From JAHHUH01 sp045123075 (GTDB taxonomy: Bacteria > Bacillota > Negativicutes > Acidaminococcales > Acidaminococcaceae): a DNA stretch of 17,558 bases. The stretch lies in NCBI GenBank assembly GCA_045123075.1, contig JBGVIJ010000070.1:1-17558 (forward strand), read 5' to 3'. The first letter of the stretch is position 1; the number at the start of each line of letters is the position of its first letter. The notes beneath the pieces are model-generated. The model was not told the DNA's origin. It saw only the letters and a list, made by a program, of their open reading frames with translations, and searched no databases. Positions 6,551 to 12,718 of this stretch are shown piece by piece. The position numbers and the translations under genes are program-made.

Positions 6551-7369
6551 TTATTTTCTAATATCAGTTTCTACTTTTTTAATGTCTTCAGATTGGTCAA
6601 TAGTCAAATCAAAATCGGTGAACATTTTGTTTTGCGGAAGCAACATTTGGAAAGCATTGGTATCGTCCCAAGTCAAATTTGCATCAACAATATTCAAACC
6701 CAAAATATGACCACCTCTAGTTTTGTCTTTAGAAATAAAGTGCATATGCCAACCAACTGCATTTAAGCTAGACATATAGGGCGGGCAATACAGACCAACG
6801 ATGCTACCTTCTATATCTTTATAATCAAAGAAAGTTTGGTCATATTCCAAAACCTTTACCAAAGGTTTATAGGGTTCTTCTTGTGCACGTACGCTTCTAA
6901 CATTCATTTCTTTGAACAAGCCATCAATGCGAATCATGTAGAAGCGATTTTTGCCTCTTTCTTCAACAAGCTTATTTAATTCACCACAAAGCTCCTTATA
7001 ATCAACAACATTTTTAAGGTTCTTAGTTTTATCAGCATCTAAATAAGTAACATTGGAAAAAGGAATGGTCTCTTTGTTAGAAACAACCTCTACGCTACCG
7101 TCACCCGCTGCTCGGTAAACTACGCCATCAAGCATAATCAGTTCGCCATTTAATCTATCAAAGGTACCAATACCAATATTGCCATGGCGTTTTAATTCTT
7201 TAACTGTCACGTTACCGTTATAGTCGCCGAAGGTAAGGCCTTGTAAAAGAGATACTTGAAAAATTGTATCTCCATCTTTACGACCAGCCTCAACAGAATC
7301 CGGGTTACCACATACCCCCATGATAATTGCAATAAATAACACAAAGTAAGTGCAGATTGCTTTTTTCAT
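6551..7369 (-). CDS. budA: Exported alpha-acetolactate decarboxylase
   Basis: Converts acetolactate to acetoin, an overflow route from pyruvate. The 272-residue protein starts at ATG 7367-7369, with GGAGATG upstream. It carries an N-terminal hydrophobic signal sequence (KKAICTYFVLFIAIIMG) with a plausible cleavage after VEA, so it is probably secreted or periplasmic. The three zinc histidines are present as GWHMHF (His208, His210) and GGHILGL (His221). A conserved Glu is in GTFDRLNGE, and an active-site Arg candidate is in EMNVRSV (Arg159). Length is close to secreted family members. A reading frame extending 22 codons further upstream into rlmD exists but lacks a ribosome site. It follows rlmD by 58 nt in the same operon. 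No acetolactate synthase gene is in view. Confidence 0.9.
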   Translation of the reverse strand: MKKAICTYFVLFIAIIMGVCGNPDSVEAGRKDGDTIFQVSLLQGLTFGDYNGNVTVKELKRHGNIGIGTFDRLNGELIMLDGVVYRAAGDGSVEVVSNKETIPFSNVTYLDADKTKNLKNVVDYKELCGELNKLVEERGKNRFYMIRIDGLFKEMNVRSVRAQEEPYKPLVKVLEYDQTFFDYKDIEGSIVGLYCPPYMSSLNAVGWHMHFISKDKTRGGHILGLNIVDANLTWDDTNAFQMLLPQNKMFTDFDLTIDQSEDIKKVETDIRK

Positions 7370-7427
7370 AACAACATCTCCATTCAGAGTGTATTCAGCA
7401 TTATTAATATTCTTTAGGAAATTACGC

Positions 7428-8798
7428 TTATTCACGTACTAAAAGTGCTACAGTTTCTACGTGGCTAGTGAAGGCAAACATATCAACAGGTTGAGCGATT
7501 GCGCCTTTATAACCATTTTGTTCCAAGTACGCCATATCGCGTGCCAAAGAAGCAGGATTGCAGGAAACGTACACAATGCGTTCCGGTTTAACTTTGCAGA
7601 TTGCTGCAAGTACACGTTCTTCACAACCAGCGCGGGGCGGGTCAAGCATAATTACGTCAGGAGAAACACCGATTTCCAAAAGTGCAGGCAGTTCTACGGC
7701 AGCGTCACCCAAGATGAATTCTGCATTGGAACAACCGTTAGCAACTGCATTTTTCTTAGCATCTTCGATAGCAGGAGCAACGATTTCGATACCGTAAACC
7801 TTTTGTGCGTGTTTTGCCATATACAGAGAGATTGTACCAGTACCGCAATAAACGTCAACAACGGTTTCCTTGCCAGTAAGTGCAGCGTATTCCAAAGCTT
7901 TGTTATAAAGCTTTTCTGCTTGCTCGCTATTTACTTGGAAAAAAGATTGAGCAGATACGTTAAAGCTTAAAGCACCCAAGCTATCTTTAATATTGGGTTT
8001 ACCATAAATCACGCGAGTCTTGTTACCCATGATGATATTGGTAGGTTTCTTATTGATATTTTGGATAACACTTACCAAACCAGGTACGTCTTGTACCAAA
8101 ATGTCGATAAGCTCTTTTTTATTGGGAATATCATAAGCAGAAGTAATGAGTACTGCCATAACTTCACCACTGTGTACGCCAACGCGGCTCATTACGTGAC
8201 GAACTAAACCTTTGCCAGTTTTTTCATCATAGGCAGTTACGTTGAATTTTTGCATCCATTTACGCACAGCAACAAGAACTTGGTTGTTTGCTTCTTTTTG
8301 AATCAAGCAGCCTTCGGTATCTATAACGCTATGAGTTGCAGTTGCGTAACAACCAATTTCGATTTTGCCTTCTGCACCCATTGCTGCAGGGAACTGCATT
8401 TTATTGCGATAGTTCCAGGGATTAGTGCAAGCCATTACAGGCAAAACTTCTGTATCTAAATGACCAATACGAGTAAGTGCATCGCGAACTTGTTGTTCTT
8501 TCATTTTTAATTGACCTGCGTAGGATAAATGTTGCAATTGGCAACCACCACATTGTTTATAAACGGGGCAAGCAGGTTCTACACGTTCTGCAGAAGGCAC
8601 AAGGATTTCTTCAATTCTTGCACTTGCATAGTTTTTCTTAACCAGAACTACTTTTGCTTTAATAGTTTCGGTAGGCAACGCACCGGGCACGAAAACAGTA
8701 AAGCCTTGGTATTTGCCAACACCTTCACCACTGCTTCCTAAACCGGTAATATTTATCTCTATAAGTTCACCCTTTTGCACGGGAATGTTTGCTTTCAT
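7428..8798 (-). CDS. rlmD: 23S rRNA (uracil-5-)-methyltransferase, RlmD/RumA family
   Basis: SAM-dependent m5U methyltransferase of 23S rRNA (RumA/TrmA family). The 456 residues show an N-terminal TRAM RNA-binding domain (ITGLGSSGEGVGKYQGFTVF). A [4Fe-4S] site follows at Cys77, Cys83, Cys86 and Cys164 (ACPVYKQCGGCQ and EGCLIQ), spaced as in RumA. The SAM site is VDVYCGTGTISLYMA, then come DPPRAGCEE, the catalytic Cys in YVSCNPASLARDM, and the C-terminal PVDMFAFTSHVETVALL. Gram-positive relatives can modify one or two uracils (RlmCD), so the exact position is not certain. The start is ATG 8796-8798, with GGAGAGG eight nucleotides upstream; the in-frame GTG three codons earlier is too close to that site. 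First gene of the operon running to the HD gene. Confidence 0.93.
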   Translation of the reverse strand: MKANIPVQKGELIEINITGLGSSGEGVGKYQGFTVFVPGALPTETIKAKVVLVKKNYASARIEEILVPSAERVEPACPVYKQCGGCQLQHLSYAGQLKMKEQQVRDALTRIGHLDTEVLPVMACTNPWNYRNKMQFPAAMGAEGKIEIGCYATATHSVIDTEGCLIQKEANNQVLVAVRKWMQKFNVTAYDEKTGKGLVRHVMSRVGVHSGEVMAVLITSAYDIPNKKELIDILVQDVPGLVSVIQNINKKPTNIIMGNKTRVIYGKPNIKDSLGALSFNVSAQSFFQVNSEQAEKLYNKALEYAALTGKETVVDVYCGTGTISLYMAKHAQKVYGIEIVAPAIEDAKKNAVANGCSNAEFILGDAAVELPALLEIGVSPDVIMLDPPRAGCEERVLAAICKVKPERIVYVSCNPASLARDMAYLEQNGYKGAIAQPVDMFAFTSHVETVALLVRE

Positions 8799-8830
8799 AA
8801 TGCACACCTCTCCATTTTAAAGATACTTAA

Positions 8831-8859
8831 ATTATAACATAAAAAAGCACTCTGGTCTA
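8831..8859 (-). promoter_or_regulatory. Promoter of the rlmD operon, embedded in the rbr terminator
   Basis: On the minus strand TAGACC (8854-8859) and a perfect TATAAT (8831-8836) are 17 nt apart, about 33 nt before the rlmD ATG. The -35 box lies in the loop and stem of the preceding terminator hairpin (8844-8873), so initiation and termination signals overlap. Confidence 0.65.
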
Positions 8860-8873
8860 AACCAGAGTGCTTT
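8844..8873 (-). terminator. Terminator after rubrerythrin
   Basis: A perfect 13-bp stem, AAAGCACTCTGGT (8844-8856) with ACCAGAGTGCTTT (8861-8873), has a 4-nt loop. On the minus strand it continues into a run of six T. It starts 9 nt after the rubrerythrin stop codon. Confidence 0.9.
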
Positions 8874-8882
8874 AAGAATATC

Positions 8883-9422
8883 TTAGTAGTTTACAGCGCG
8901 GATTACGAAGTAGCCTTGCGGATGGTCGCAAACGGGGCATTTTTCCGGAGCTTTTTCGCTTACAACGATTTTACCGCAGTTGGTGCAAATCCAAACTTGT
9001 TTTTCTTCACGTTTGAATACGCGGTCATTTTCAATGTTAGCGAGCAGAGCGCGATATCTTTCTTCATGTTCTTTTTCAATTTTGCCAACTTCTTCGAAGA
9101 GTCTTGCCAAGTTGTCGAATCCTTCTTCTTTAGCAGTTTTAGCAAATTCAGCGTACATTTCGGTCCATTCGTAGTTTTCACCTGCAGCAGCATCTTTCAA
9201 GTTTTCGATGGTGCTAGGAATTTTACCGCCATGCAAAGCTTTGAACCACAATTTAGCGTGTTCTTTTTCGTTACCGGAAGTTTCTTCAAAAATTGCAGAG
9301 ATTTGGTTGTAACCTTCTTTTTTAGCTGCGCTAGCATAGTAGCCATATTTTACTCTTGCTTGGGATTCGCCAGCAAATGCAGTCCACAAGTTTTGTTCAG
9401 TTTTAGTGCCTTTCAATTCCAT
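8883..9422 (-). CDS. rbr: Rubrerythrin
   Basis: A non-haem di-iron peroxidase that reduces hydrogen peroxide in anaerobes, with electrons passed through its rubredoxin domain. The 179 residues have an N-terminal ferritin-like four-helix domain with Glu and ExxH ligands (AFAGESQARVKYGYYA, FEETSGNEKEHAKLWF, FEEVGKIEKEHEERYR). The C-terminal rubredoxin-like domain carries two CxxC pairs (WICTNCG and KCPVCDHPQGYF). Length is typical. The ATG follows GAGGAGG. It lies 59 nt after the PerR-like gene on the same strand and has its own terminator. Control by the neighbouring regulator is likely from context but not proven by an obvious operator directly upstream. Confidence 0.96.
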   Translation of the reverse strand: MELKGTKTEQNLWTAFAGESQARVKYGYYASAAKKEGYNQISAIFEETSGNEKEHAKLWFKALHGGKIPSTIENLKDAAAGENYEWTEMYAEFAKTAKEEGFDNLARLFEEVGKIEKEHEERYRALLANIENDRVFKREEKQVWICTNCGKIVVSEKAPEKCPVCDHPQGYFVIRAVNY

Positions 9423-9452
9423 TTTAAATTCCTCCTCTAGAAACTTATTTGC

Positions 9453-9466
9453 GACCTATAGAGGTC
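9453..9466. promoter_or_regulatory. Small inverted repeat upstream of rubrerythrin
   Basis: GACCT and AGGTC (9453-9457 and 9462-9466) flank ATAG in the short gap between the regulator gene and rbr. It could be an operator half-site pair or a weak attenuating hairpin. It does not match the PerR or Fur box consensus. Confidence 0.25.
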
Positions 9467-9481
9467 TTAATAACAAATTTA

Positions 9482-9886
9482 TTATTTAGCTTCTGCCGCT
9501 TTATGCTTTTGGCATTCGGGGCACAAACCGCTAAATACAATACCGTGATGTTCCATCTTGAAACCAGTAGCATTTGCCAATTTATCGTCCAAGTCATGGA
9601 AGTAATCAAAATTTTCAACATTCATGAATTTACCACAATGAGTGCATTTGATGTGGTAATGTCTTGCTAAAATATGGTCAAAACGATCAGCACCACTGGG
9701 TACGGAAACCTTACCAAGCAAACCGCTCTCAACCAAAGAGTTCAGGTTGCGGTACACAGTTCCCTTACTAATATCAGGATATTCCATGGTAATACGATCA
9801 TACACTTCTTCAGCAGTAGGATGATCTGCCAAAAAACGTACAGCCGCAATAACCAGCTGTCTTTGAATAGTATTTCTTTTAGCCAT
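9482..9886 (-). CDS. perR: Fur-family regulator, PerR-like
   Basis: A 134-residue metal-dependent repressor. The N-terminal winged helix contains HPTAEEVYDRI and the recognition region ISKGTVYRNLNSLVESGLL. The C-terminal dimerisation part carries the regulatory metal ligands (ADRFDHILARHYH) and a structural zinc site of two CxxC pairs (IKCTHCGKF and GLCPECQKH). Asp in ENFDYF, where Fur has a Glu region, together with an adjacent rubrerythrin, favours PerR (peroxide sensing) over Fur or Zur, but paralogues cannot be separated safely by eye. The start is ATG 9884-9886, with AAAGGATGG upstream; an ATG three codons earlier is too close to that site. It is preceded by a strong promoter with a candidate box, suggesting autoregulation. 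Confidence 0.85.
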   Translation of the reverse strand: MAKRNTIQRQLVIAAVRFLADHPTAEEVYDRITMEYPDISKGTVYRNLNSLVESGLLGKVSVPSGADRFDHILARHYHIKCTHCGKFMNVENFDYFHDLDDKLANATGFKMEHHGIVFSGLCPECQKHKAAEAK

Positions 9887-9914
9887 TTGCACCATCCTTT
9901 ATAAAAACAGTTCC

Positions 9915-9950
9915 TAATTAGAATTATACAAACAACCATTAAAAAGTCAA
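9915..9950 (-). promoter_or_regulatory. perR promoter with candidate PerR/Fur-type box
   Basis: Minus-strand TTGACT (9945-9950) and perfect TATAAT (9923-9928) are 16 nt apart. A box at 9915-9929 (GTATAATTCTAATTA read on the minus strand) matches 10 of the 14 defined positions of the PerR consensus TTATAATNATTATAA and overlaps the -10. The promoter is convincing; the operator is a moderate inference. Confidence 0.6.
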
Positions 9951-9983
9951 GAGAAATACTATGGAAAGAACTAACTCCTTAGA

Positions 9984-10595
9984 TTACAAAACAACTACCT
10001 TTTGGGCGTTAGTCCTTGCCGGCAAGCTCATGGTCATCATGTTATACCACACAACCAACTCATCCCCCGCTTTTATGGAGGTATAATCCTTGCAAGCCTT
10101 TTTATCGATGGTTGCAATTAAATTATGGTTGGTGTCTATTACAATTACATAGCTTCCATCTTCAGACAAGGTTACTTCATCAACTTTAAAGTATTTGCCC
10201 TGCTTTTCGTCGTTAGCGCCTAAAACAATGGCATAGCTTACAGTTTGCGCAGGAATACTTCTAGTCATTTTAGGTGAATGGTAAACGGTAACTTCTTTGC
10301 CAACTTTAAAGCTGCTTAATTTTTTTGCTTTACCATTTTTACCGTTCAAAATATAAGTTTCATCGGTAATCACTGCAGCAATAATGTTGTGCTCGCCTTT
10401 TACCACTACCATATTTTCATTTACTTCAATAATCTTACCAGTAGTAAAAAGCACTTCTTGTACCGCCTGAGGTTGGCATGCCTTAGTTACAGACACTTCT
10501 TTATTTTCAACATTGTTTGCATTTGCAACTGCGCCGCCTGCCATAAGCATGGTAGCACAAGAAGCTAATACAAAAATTTTCTTAAACATTTTCAT
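9984..10595 (-). CDS. Exported protein of unknown function with two repeated domains
   Basis: A 203-residue protein with a standard signal peptide (KKIFVLASCATMLMAGG, cleavage probably at ANA-N), so it acts outside the cytoplasm. The mature part has two copies of one beta-rich unit, about residues 53-125 and 134-203. The copies align through HNIIAAVI and HNLIATID, then KVGKEVTVYHS and KAGDELVVWYN, then MTRSIPAQT and MTMSLPART, each ending in a hydrophobic strand (SYAIVL, KVVVL). I do not recognise a named function. Similar small exported repeat proteins occur in Firmicutes as uncharacterised genes. The ATG has GGAGGAAA upstream, and a TTGACA at 10656-10661 may be its -35 box, though no good -10 is paired with it. 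Single-gene unit. Confidence 0.8.
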   Translation of the reverse strand: MKMFKKIFVLASCATMLMAGGAVANANNVENKEVSVTKACQPQAVQEVLFTTGKIIEVNENMVVVKGEHNIIAAVITDETYILNGKNGKAKKLSSFKVGKEVTVYHSPKMTRSIPAQTVSYAIVLGANDEKQGKYFKVDEVTLSEDGSYVIVIDTNHNLIATIDKKACKDYTSIKAGDELVVWYNMMTMSLPARTNAQKVVVL

Positions 10596-10683
10596 AAGCG
10601 TTTCCTCCTAAACTTTTCTTAGACATCAGCTTAACAAAAAATTATGTCCAAAAATTGTCAAGCAGGTTAAATTTTAAGACAAA

Positions 10684-11985
10684 TTATTTATGAGTGTAAG
10701 CAATCGCCAAGGTGGAGAGCAAACCAGCTGCTTTCCAGAGGCATGCTTCGTTAAAATCAAAATGGCTATTGTGGTGACCTGCAGCAATGGTAGCACCGTA
10801 CATCATATAAAGAGCACGTCCGCCTTTTTGTTGCACGCGTTCCATAAAGTAAGCGCAGTCTTCACTGCCACCCATATCCATATAATCAATGATTTCGTTG
10901 TATTGACCAGAAGCTTTGGCAATTTCTGCAACTTCTTTGCCAAGTTCAAAATCTGCTACGCAAGCAGGAGCACTACCAGCTTTAGTAATGGTTACGCTTA
11001 CATCGTACAAATCTGCAGCAGCTTGCAGCATACGTTTAGCTTCGCCAACCATAAATTCGTTGATTTCGGTAGTTGCACCACGGGTTTCCATTTTCAAAAC
11101 TGCGATGTCAGGCAGTACGTTACGACCAGTGCCAGCATTAAGCACGCCAACGTTGATGCGGGAAGCACCTTTACCGTGACGAGAAATGCTGTGCAAGGAA
11201 ATACTTGCTTGCGCTGCTGCAAGGAGTGCGTTCTTGCCATCTTGGGGAGCAAGGCCTGCATGAGCAGATACGCCTTTATAAACAGCATCAAGTTTAGTGG
11301 TAGCAAGGAAGCCATCGGTCAAGCAAACAAGGCTGTCATCAGTAGTTGCTTTGAAAGCAATGTGACCGCCAAAGAAATAATCAATGTCATCTGCCACGCC
11401 TGCATTAATCATAGCGTAAGCACCACGCACGCCTTCTTCCGCAGGTTGGAAAATAAGTTTAACTTTGCCAACCAGTTCTTCCTTATGCGCCATCAAAAGT
11501 TTTGCCACAGCCAAGCCAACAGAAACGTGACCATCGTGACCGCAAGCGTGCATAGCGTTAACGTGACAAGAATTAAAGCCTTCTTGTTGCGGGCGGTGTT
11601 CTGCGCCATCATATTCTTCTACATCGTTGCAGTCCATGTCAAAACGGAAGCCAACCGTTTTACCGGGTTTGCCAGTATCAAGCACTGCAACTACACCGGT
11701 TTTGCCGCCTGCCATTTTAGCAACAAGCTCTGCATCTGCGCCTTCGCTAATTGCGCGAGCCATATATTTTTCTAAATCAACGCTACTAGGCACGCCCATC
11801 ATGGAAGCTTCGTCCACAACATCAGCGCCGTAAGTAACAGCATAACCTAATTTTTCCAGTTCTTTAATTACGAAGCTAGCAGTTCTAAATTCAGTCCAAC
11901 CAGTTTCAGGATGTTTATGTAAATCTCTGCGGATTGCAACTAATTCTTCTTGCAAACCTTGTGCAGATTGCCAAATTTTTTCCAT
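10684..11985 (-). CDS. abgA: M20-family amidohydrolase, AbgA-like (p-aminobenzoyl-glutamate hydrolase subunit A)
   Basis: A cytoplasmic two-metal amidohydrolase of peptidase family M20D. It matches AbgA along its whole length: RRDLHKHPETGWTEFRTA, GFRFDMDCND, the metal motif HACGHDGH (His146, Cys148, His150), FQPAEEG (Glu183-Glu184), the lid domain (VSAHAGLAPQDGKNALLAAA), GAGTGRNVLPD-like NAGTGRNVLPD, GGSEDCAYF, and AGHHNSHFDF at the end. Its 433 residues compare with about 436 for E. coli AbgA. In E. coli AbgA works with AbgB to cleave the folate breakdown product p-aminobenzoyl-glutamate. No abgB or abgT lies here, so it may act alone on another N-acyl amino acid. The start is ATG 11983-11985, with GGAGG upstream, 13 nt after the zinc-ribbon gene. 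Confidence 0.88.
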   Translation of the reverse strand: MEKIWQSAQGLQEELVAIRRDLHKHPETGWTEFRTASFVIKELEKLGYAVTYGADVVDEASMMGVPSSVDLEKYMARAISEGADAELVAKMAGGKTGVVAVLDTGKPGKTVGFRFDMDCNDVEEYDGAEHRPQQEGFNSCHVNAMHACGHDGHVSVGLAVAKLLMAHKEELVGKVKLIFQPAEEGVRGAYAMINAGVADDIDYFFGGHIAFKATTDDSLVCLTDGFLATTKLDAVYKGVSAHAGLAPQDGKNALLAAAQASISLHSISRHGKGASRINVGVLNAGTGRNVLPDIAVLKMETRGATTEINEFMVGEAKRMLQAAADLYDVSVTITKAGSAPACVADFELGKEVAEIAKASGQYNEIIDYMDMGGSEDCAYFMERVQQKGGRALYMMYGATIAAGHHNSHFDFNEACLWKAAGLLSTLAIAYTHK

Positions 11986-11998
11986 TGTTAACCTCCAT

Positions 11999-12199
11999 TT
12001 AAGCAAACAGTACCATTTGGTCATCATCAAGGGGCAAATACAAAGTGTTTTCTACCTTGCGATTTTGCGCATTAACCCAGGTACCACATTTAGGACAATT
12101 CATTTCAGAAGAAGGCAATGCCCAAGCTAGCTTCTTACCGCATTTAGGACAAACAAACTCCACTTGAAGCAAACCGCTATGATGTTGTTTCTTTCTCAT
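11999..12199 (-). CDS. Zinc-ribbon microprotein
   Basis: A 66-residue protein with a rubredoxin-like zinc ribbon made of two CPKCG knuckles: Cys17/Cys20 (VCPKCGKKLAW) and Cys35/Cys38 (NCPKCGTWV). The N-terminus is basic (MRKKQHH) and the C-terminus acidic and hydrophobic (LPLDDDQMVLFA). It is a plausible zinc-binding adaptor or nucleic-acid-binding protein, but no function can be assigned. The ATG has AAAGGTGG upstream, and the gene precedes abgA by 13 nt, so the two are probably one transcript. The constrained zinc motif argues that it is a real gene despite its size. Confidence 0.75.
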   Translation of the reverse strand: MRKKQHHSGLLQVEFVCPKCGKKLAWALPSSEMNCPKCGTWVNAQNRKVENTLYLPLDDDQMVLFA

Positions 12200-12271
12200 G
12201 GCGCCGCCACCTTTCCTAAATTATCACATCTTTATTATTAGACAAGAGCACACATTTTTCCTCTACAACAT

Positions 12272-12300
12272 TCGACAAACTCAGCAAAATGTTTTATCAT
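12272..12300 (+). promoter_or_regulatory. Promoter of the plus-strand small gene
   Basis: TCGACA (12272-12277) and TATCAT (12295-12300) are separated by 17 nt, each 5 of 6 to the sigma70 consensus, and lie 32 nt before the ATG at 12333. The rest of the 133-nt divergent gap must also hold the promoter for the zinc-ribbon/abgA unit on the other strand; I see no convincing one. Confidence 0.65.
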
Positions 12301-12332
12301 AGATATATCAATTATAAAGCGAGGTAGATTGT

Positions 12333-12638
12333 ATGAACATTACTGCTGCTGATTTTGAAAAGCTTGGCTTCTGGGAAGATGATACCCCCGAAGAAAAAAT
12401 AACTGTGTACGGTATGGACTTTGACGATGCCTACATCATGCTCACTGATGATTTAGGCAAAACTCCTTGTGACAGCAAAAAGTCCATCGTAGTTGCTGCT
12501 TACAATGACGACGACTGCTTCCTTTGGGGCAAAGAACTTAAAGACTTCGCTGCTCTGCAAGAACTGTGTGCGAAACATCCTGCTAACAGTAACGAACTGC
12601 TTCAAGCTTTGGAAGAGTACACCATCGTAGAAAAATAA
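12333..12638 (+). CDS. Small acidic protein of unknown function
   Basis: The only plus-strand gene in the window. It encodes 101 residues, strongly acidic (for example EDDTPEEK, GMDFDDAYIMLTDD, YNDDDCF), with no signal peptide, membrane segment or recognised domain. An alternation of short strands (KSIVVAAYNDDDCFLWG) and helices (KDFAALQELCAKH, NSNELLQALEEY) suggests a compact soluble alpha/beta fold. Support for a real gene comes from a promoter at 12272-12300, a GAGGT ribosome site seven nucleotides before the ATG, and a terminator immediately after the stop. The function is unknown. Acidity could suggest protein or nucleic-acid mimicry, but that is speculation. Confidence 0.75.
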   Translation: MNITAADFEKLGFWEDDTPEEKITVYGMDFDDAYIMLTDDLGKTPCDSKKSIVVAAYNDDDCFLWGKELKDFAALQELCAKHPANSNELLQALEEYTIVEK

Positions 12639-12649
12639 TAATGAAATTA

Positions 12650-12696
12650 AAGGCACACTAGCTAAAGTTCTAAATGAGCTCTTTACAGTGTGCCTT
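12650..12696. terminator. Convergent (bidirectional) terminator
   Basis: AAGGCACACT (12650-12659) pairs with AGTGTGCCTT (12687-12696). The inner TAAAG (12663-12667) and CTTTA (12681-12685) extend the stem. It is followed by ATTTTATTT on the plus strand and TTTAATTT on the minus strand. It lies between the convergent small gene and the CapA-like gene and can serve both. Confidence 0.75.
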
Positions 12697-12718
12697 ATTT
12701 TATTTAAGAGCTGGCAAA

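Noticed and set aside
7310..7369. Lipoprotein signal on the acetolactate decarboxylase
   Set aside because: The Cys near residue 20 is preceded by Met-Gly-Val, a poor lipobox. A signal peptidase I site after VEA fits better.
7370..7435. Upstream extension of the acetolactate decarboxylase overlapping rlmD
   Set aside because: The first start lacks a ribosome site, while the ATG at 7367-7369 has GGAGATG and begins a proper signal peptide.
10690..11775. Plus-strand open frame of 361 codons opposite abgA
   Set aside because: Antisense shadow: AbgA matches its family along the entire length on the minus strand.
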